A stretch of 64,000 bases of DNA from Candidatus Villigracilis affinis. Its GTDB lineage: Bacteria; Chloroflexota; Anaerolineae; Anaerolineales; Villigracilaceae. A program made the translations under genes and the position numbers. Shown here piece by piece: positions 62,603 through 64,000 of the stretch. Each line of letters starts with the position of its first letter. Position 1 is the first letter of the stretch. The notes under the pieces were generated by a model, which did no database searches, had not been told where the DNA came from, and saw nothing but the letters and a program-made list of their open reading frames with translations. The DNA is taken from assembly GCA_016718275.1 (NCBI GenBank), contig JADKEA010000003.1:1-64000 (forward strand), given 5' to 3'.

Positions 62603-62974
62603 TTGTCTAAAAATCGTTCGCAACAAATGGTAGATCGCCTGCGAGAATTGCAGGCTTCATCACCTGATATTGAAGCATCGGCAGTGGTTAGTGTTGATGG
62701 CCTGAGTATTGCATCTGCTCTTCCGCAAGGTGTTGAAGAGGATCGTGTCTCTGCCATGTCTGCGGCCATGCTTTCATTGGGTGAGCGTATTGCAAGTGAG
62801 CTAGGACGTGGTTCCCTCGAGCAGGTTTACATTAAAGGCTTGAAGGGGTATGTTGTTTTGATGTCTGTCGGTGATGAAGCTGTCCTCACTGCACTGGCAC
62901 GCGAACAGGCCAAACTTGGCCTGATCTTCCTTGATATGCGACGCGCCGCCGAAGATCTGGCGAAGTTGATTTAG
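62603..62974 (+). CDS. Roadblock/LC7-domain protein
   Basis: The 123-residue protein is a single Roadblock/LC7 domain: VDRLRELQASSPDIEASAVVSVDGLSIASALP, SAAMLSLGERIASELGRG and VYIKGLKGYVVLMSVGDEAVLTALA. Such proteins (for example MglB) regulate small GTPases, but no GTPase gene is visible here. The start is a TTG seven bases after AGGAGG; the next Met (MVDRL) has no ribosome site. It leads a three-gene cassette with a V4R protein and a response regulator. Confidence 0.85.
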   Translation: MSKNRSQQMVDRLRELQASSPDIEASAVVSVDGLSIASALPQGVEEDRVSAMSAAMLSLGERIASELGRGSLEQVYIKGLKGYVVLMSVGDEAVLTALAREQAKLGLIFLDMRRAAEDLAKLI

Positions 62975-62986
62975 TGGAGTTGTTAT

Positions 62987-63623
62987 ATGGCCCCCTTGCA
63001 AAAAAGCGGATTGTATTACCCCAATAAGTTTGGCATGATCACCATCAAGTCTTTGGAAGAAGTGATGGGCAAGAATGGTTTGAACGCCATTTTGAATTTA
63101 GCAGGCATGAATAACTATATCGAGAATTACCCTCCGGATAACCTGGATAAGGGTTTCGATTTTGCTGAACTTTCGGCGATCGGCTCTGCTTTGGAGGAGA
63201 TGTATGGCCCACGCGGTGGACGTGGTTTAGCCCTTCGAGCTGGACGTGCCACTTTTTCAGACGCATTGCGCAATTTTGGTGCTTTGGCCGGTGCAGCGGA
63301 TTTAGCCTTTGTAGTACTTCCGCTTCAATCCAAGCTGAGAATTGGTCTGCCCGCTTTTGCAAAAATTTTCAGCCAATTAAGCGACCAGCAAACCACTGTT
63401 GAAGAGAAAGATTCGGAATGGATATGGACAATCCATAAGTGCCCATGTTGTTGGGGGCGTACAGGCGCGGATAAACCCGTTTGTTTCATTTCGGCTGGAT
63501 TGTTGCAAGAAAGCCTCAAGTGGGTTTCCTGGTGGCAATGAATTCCGTGTCAATGAATCCAAGTGTGTTGCAATCGGTGACACTGTTTGTGAGTTCATCG
63601 TTCAAAAAGAACCAATTTCATAA
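62987..63623 (+). pseudogene. V4R-domain protein (one frameshift near the end)
   Basis: The first 180 residues contain the 4-vinyl-reductase (V4R) domain (YGPRGGRGLALRAGRATFSDAL...) with a Cys-rich part KCPCCWGR and CFISAGLLQESLKWVS. The frame ends early at 63541, but removing one C near 63531 continues it as GGNEFRVNESKCVAIGDTVCEF to 63623. Total length is 3n+1. V4R domains bind small hydrophobic ligands or metal through these Cys. The indel is probably a sequence error. Confidence 0.8.
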
Positions 63624-63642
63624 CTCATAGTGAAGGTCTGGC

Positions 63643-64000
63643 GTGACAGACATTAAGTCCAAAATTCTCATCATTGAAGACGACCTTGACGTGGCTGAAA
63701 TGCTGAACGCCTATTTCCGCGTTCAAGGCTATGACGTGTTTACCGTTAATTGGGGTGAAGACGGAGTCCGTTCCTGCCAAACCATCCATCCAGACCTTGT
63801 GATTCTTGATATCCGCCTTCCTGATATTGATGGATATGAAGTAGCCCGTCGCCTGCGTGGTGACCGCCGTACCTCTGAAGTCCCCATTATCTTCTTAACT
63901 GAAAAACGTGACCGTTCAGATCGCCTACAAGGGCTGGAGATTGGCGCGGACGATTACATTACCAAGCCTTTCGACGTTCAGGAATTACGCCTGCGCGTGC
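63643..64000 (+). CDS. Response regulator, receiver domain (cut by window end)
   Basis: From GTG at 63643 the frame reads TDIKSKILIIEDDLDVAEMLNAYF, with the acidic pair, then VILDIRLPDIDGYEVARRL with the phospho-accepting Asp, IIFLTEKRD with the conserved Thr and GADDYITKPFDVQEL with the conserved Lys. All receiver residues are present. AAGGT precedes the GTG. The output domain lies beyond the window, so DNA binding cannot be judged. It follows the V4R gene by 20 bases. Confidence 0.93.
   Translation, partial: MTDIKSKILIIEDDLDVAEMLNAYFRVQGYDVFTVNWGEDGVRSCQTIHPDLVILDIRLPDIDGYEVARRLRGDRRTSEVPIIFLTEKRDRSDRLQGLEIGADDYITKPFDVQELRLRV

Overview
The window looks like chromosomal DNA of a non-phototrophic member of the Chloroflexota, probably Anaerolineae. 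This is inferred from gene content and protein style: CarH-type B12 light regulation of carotenoid genes, a fused CrtYc/CrtYd-type lycopene cyclase, giant DUF11/SdrD surface proteins carrying their own sortase, LCP and LysM envelope proteins, no outer-membrane genes, and many Pro/Thr-rich secreted linkers. No rRNA, insertion sequence, prophage or CRISPR array was seen. One tRNA (Asp-GTC) is present.

Layout. 0-12.4 kb is housekeeping: a zinc-ribbon/HEAT protein, a membrane zinc protease, and a minus-strand glycolysis/signalling block (gap, pgk, a decayed kinase copy, cdsA, a VTT membrane protein, a PknB-like Ser/Thr kinase, tpiA), then yvcK and a divergent class-III aminotransferase. 12.4-21.5 kb is one gene for a roughly 3030-residue secreted adhesin with seven KSFSP-type repeats, nine SdrD-like repeats, DUF11-type domains, an LPATG motif and a C-terminal sortase domain. 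Two single-base shifts interrupt it. 21.7-26.6 kb holds a sensor kinase, oligoendopeptidase F and a CpXC protein.

26.7-41.4 kb is a light and photoprotection region. A translationally coupled operon encodes an unknown protein, photolyase, a GNAT enzyme, a cytochrome P450, lycopene cyclase and a PPOX/F420-type oxidoreductase. Upstream lie an MFS transporter, a probable selenocysteine-containing peroxiredoxin (in-frame UGA plus a SECIS-like hairpin) and several small membrane proteins. Then come DegV, a DICT sensory protein, a CarH photoreceptor-repressor, crtI and, divergently, crtB. The crtI-crtB gap has two facing TTGACA promoters inside an inverted repeat that reads as a CarH operator.

41.4-52.7 kb is mixed: an SGNH lipoprotein, methylmalonyl-CoA epimerase, tilS, a tyrosine recombinase relative lacking its catalytic residues, an LCP protein, a LysM protein, a sensor kinase lacking its phospho-accepting His, a TPR protein and a sulfotransferase. 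52.7-64 kb has an 89-nt poly-G tract and a run of genes broken by single-base indels (two lipoproteins, thiolase, L,D-transpeptidase, V4R protein), which points to local sequence-quality problems. It also carries an O-methyltransferase, a PatB-type lyase, PilZ, two tandem PlsC acyltransferases, tRNA-Asp, and a Roadblock-V4R-response regulator cassette running off the right edge.

The strongest leads are the UGA-containing peroxiredoxin, the adhesin with sorting motif and sortase in the same chain, the CarH/DICT carotenoid circuit, the kinase-promoter duplication in front of cdsA, and the catalytically dead recombinase.
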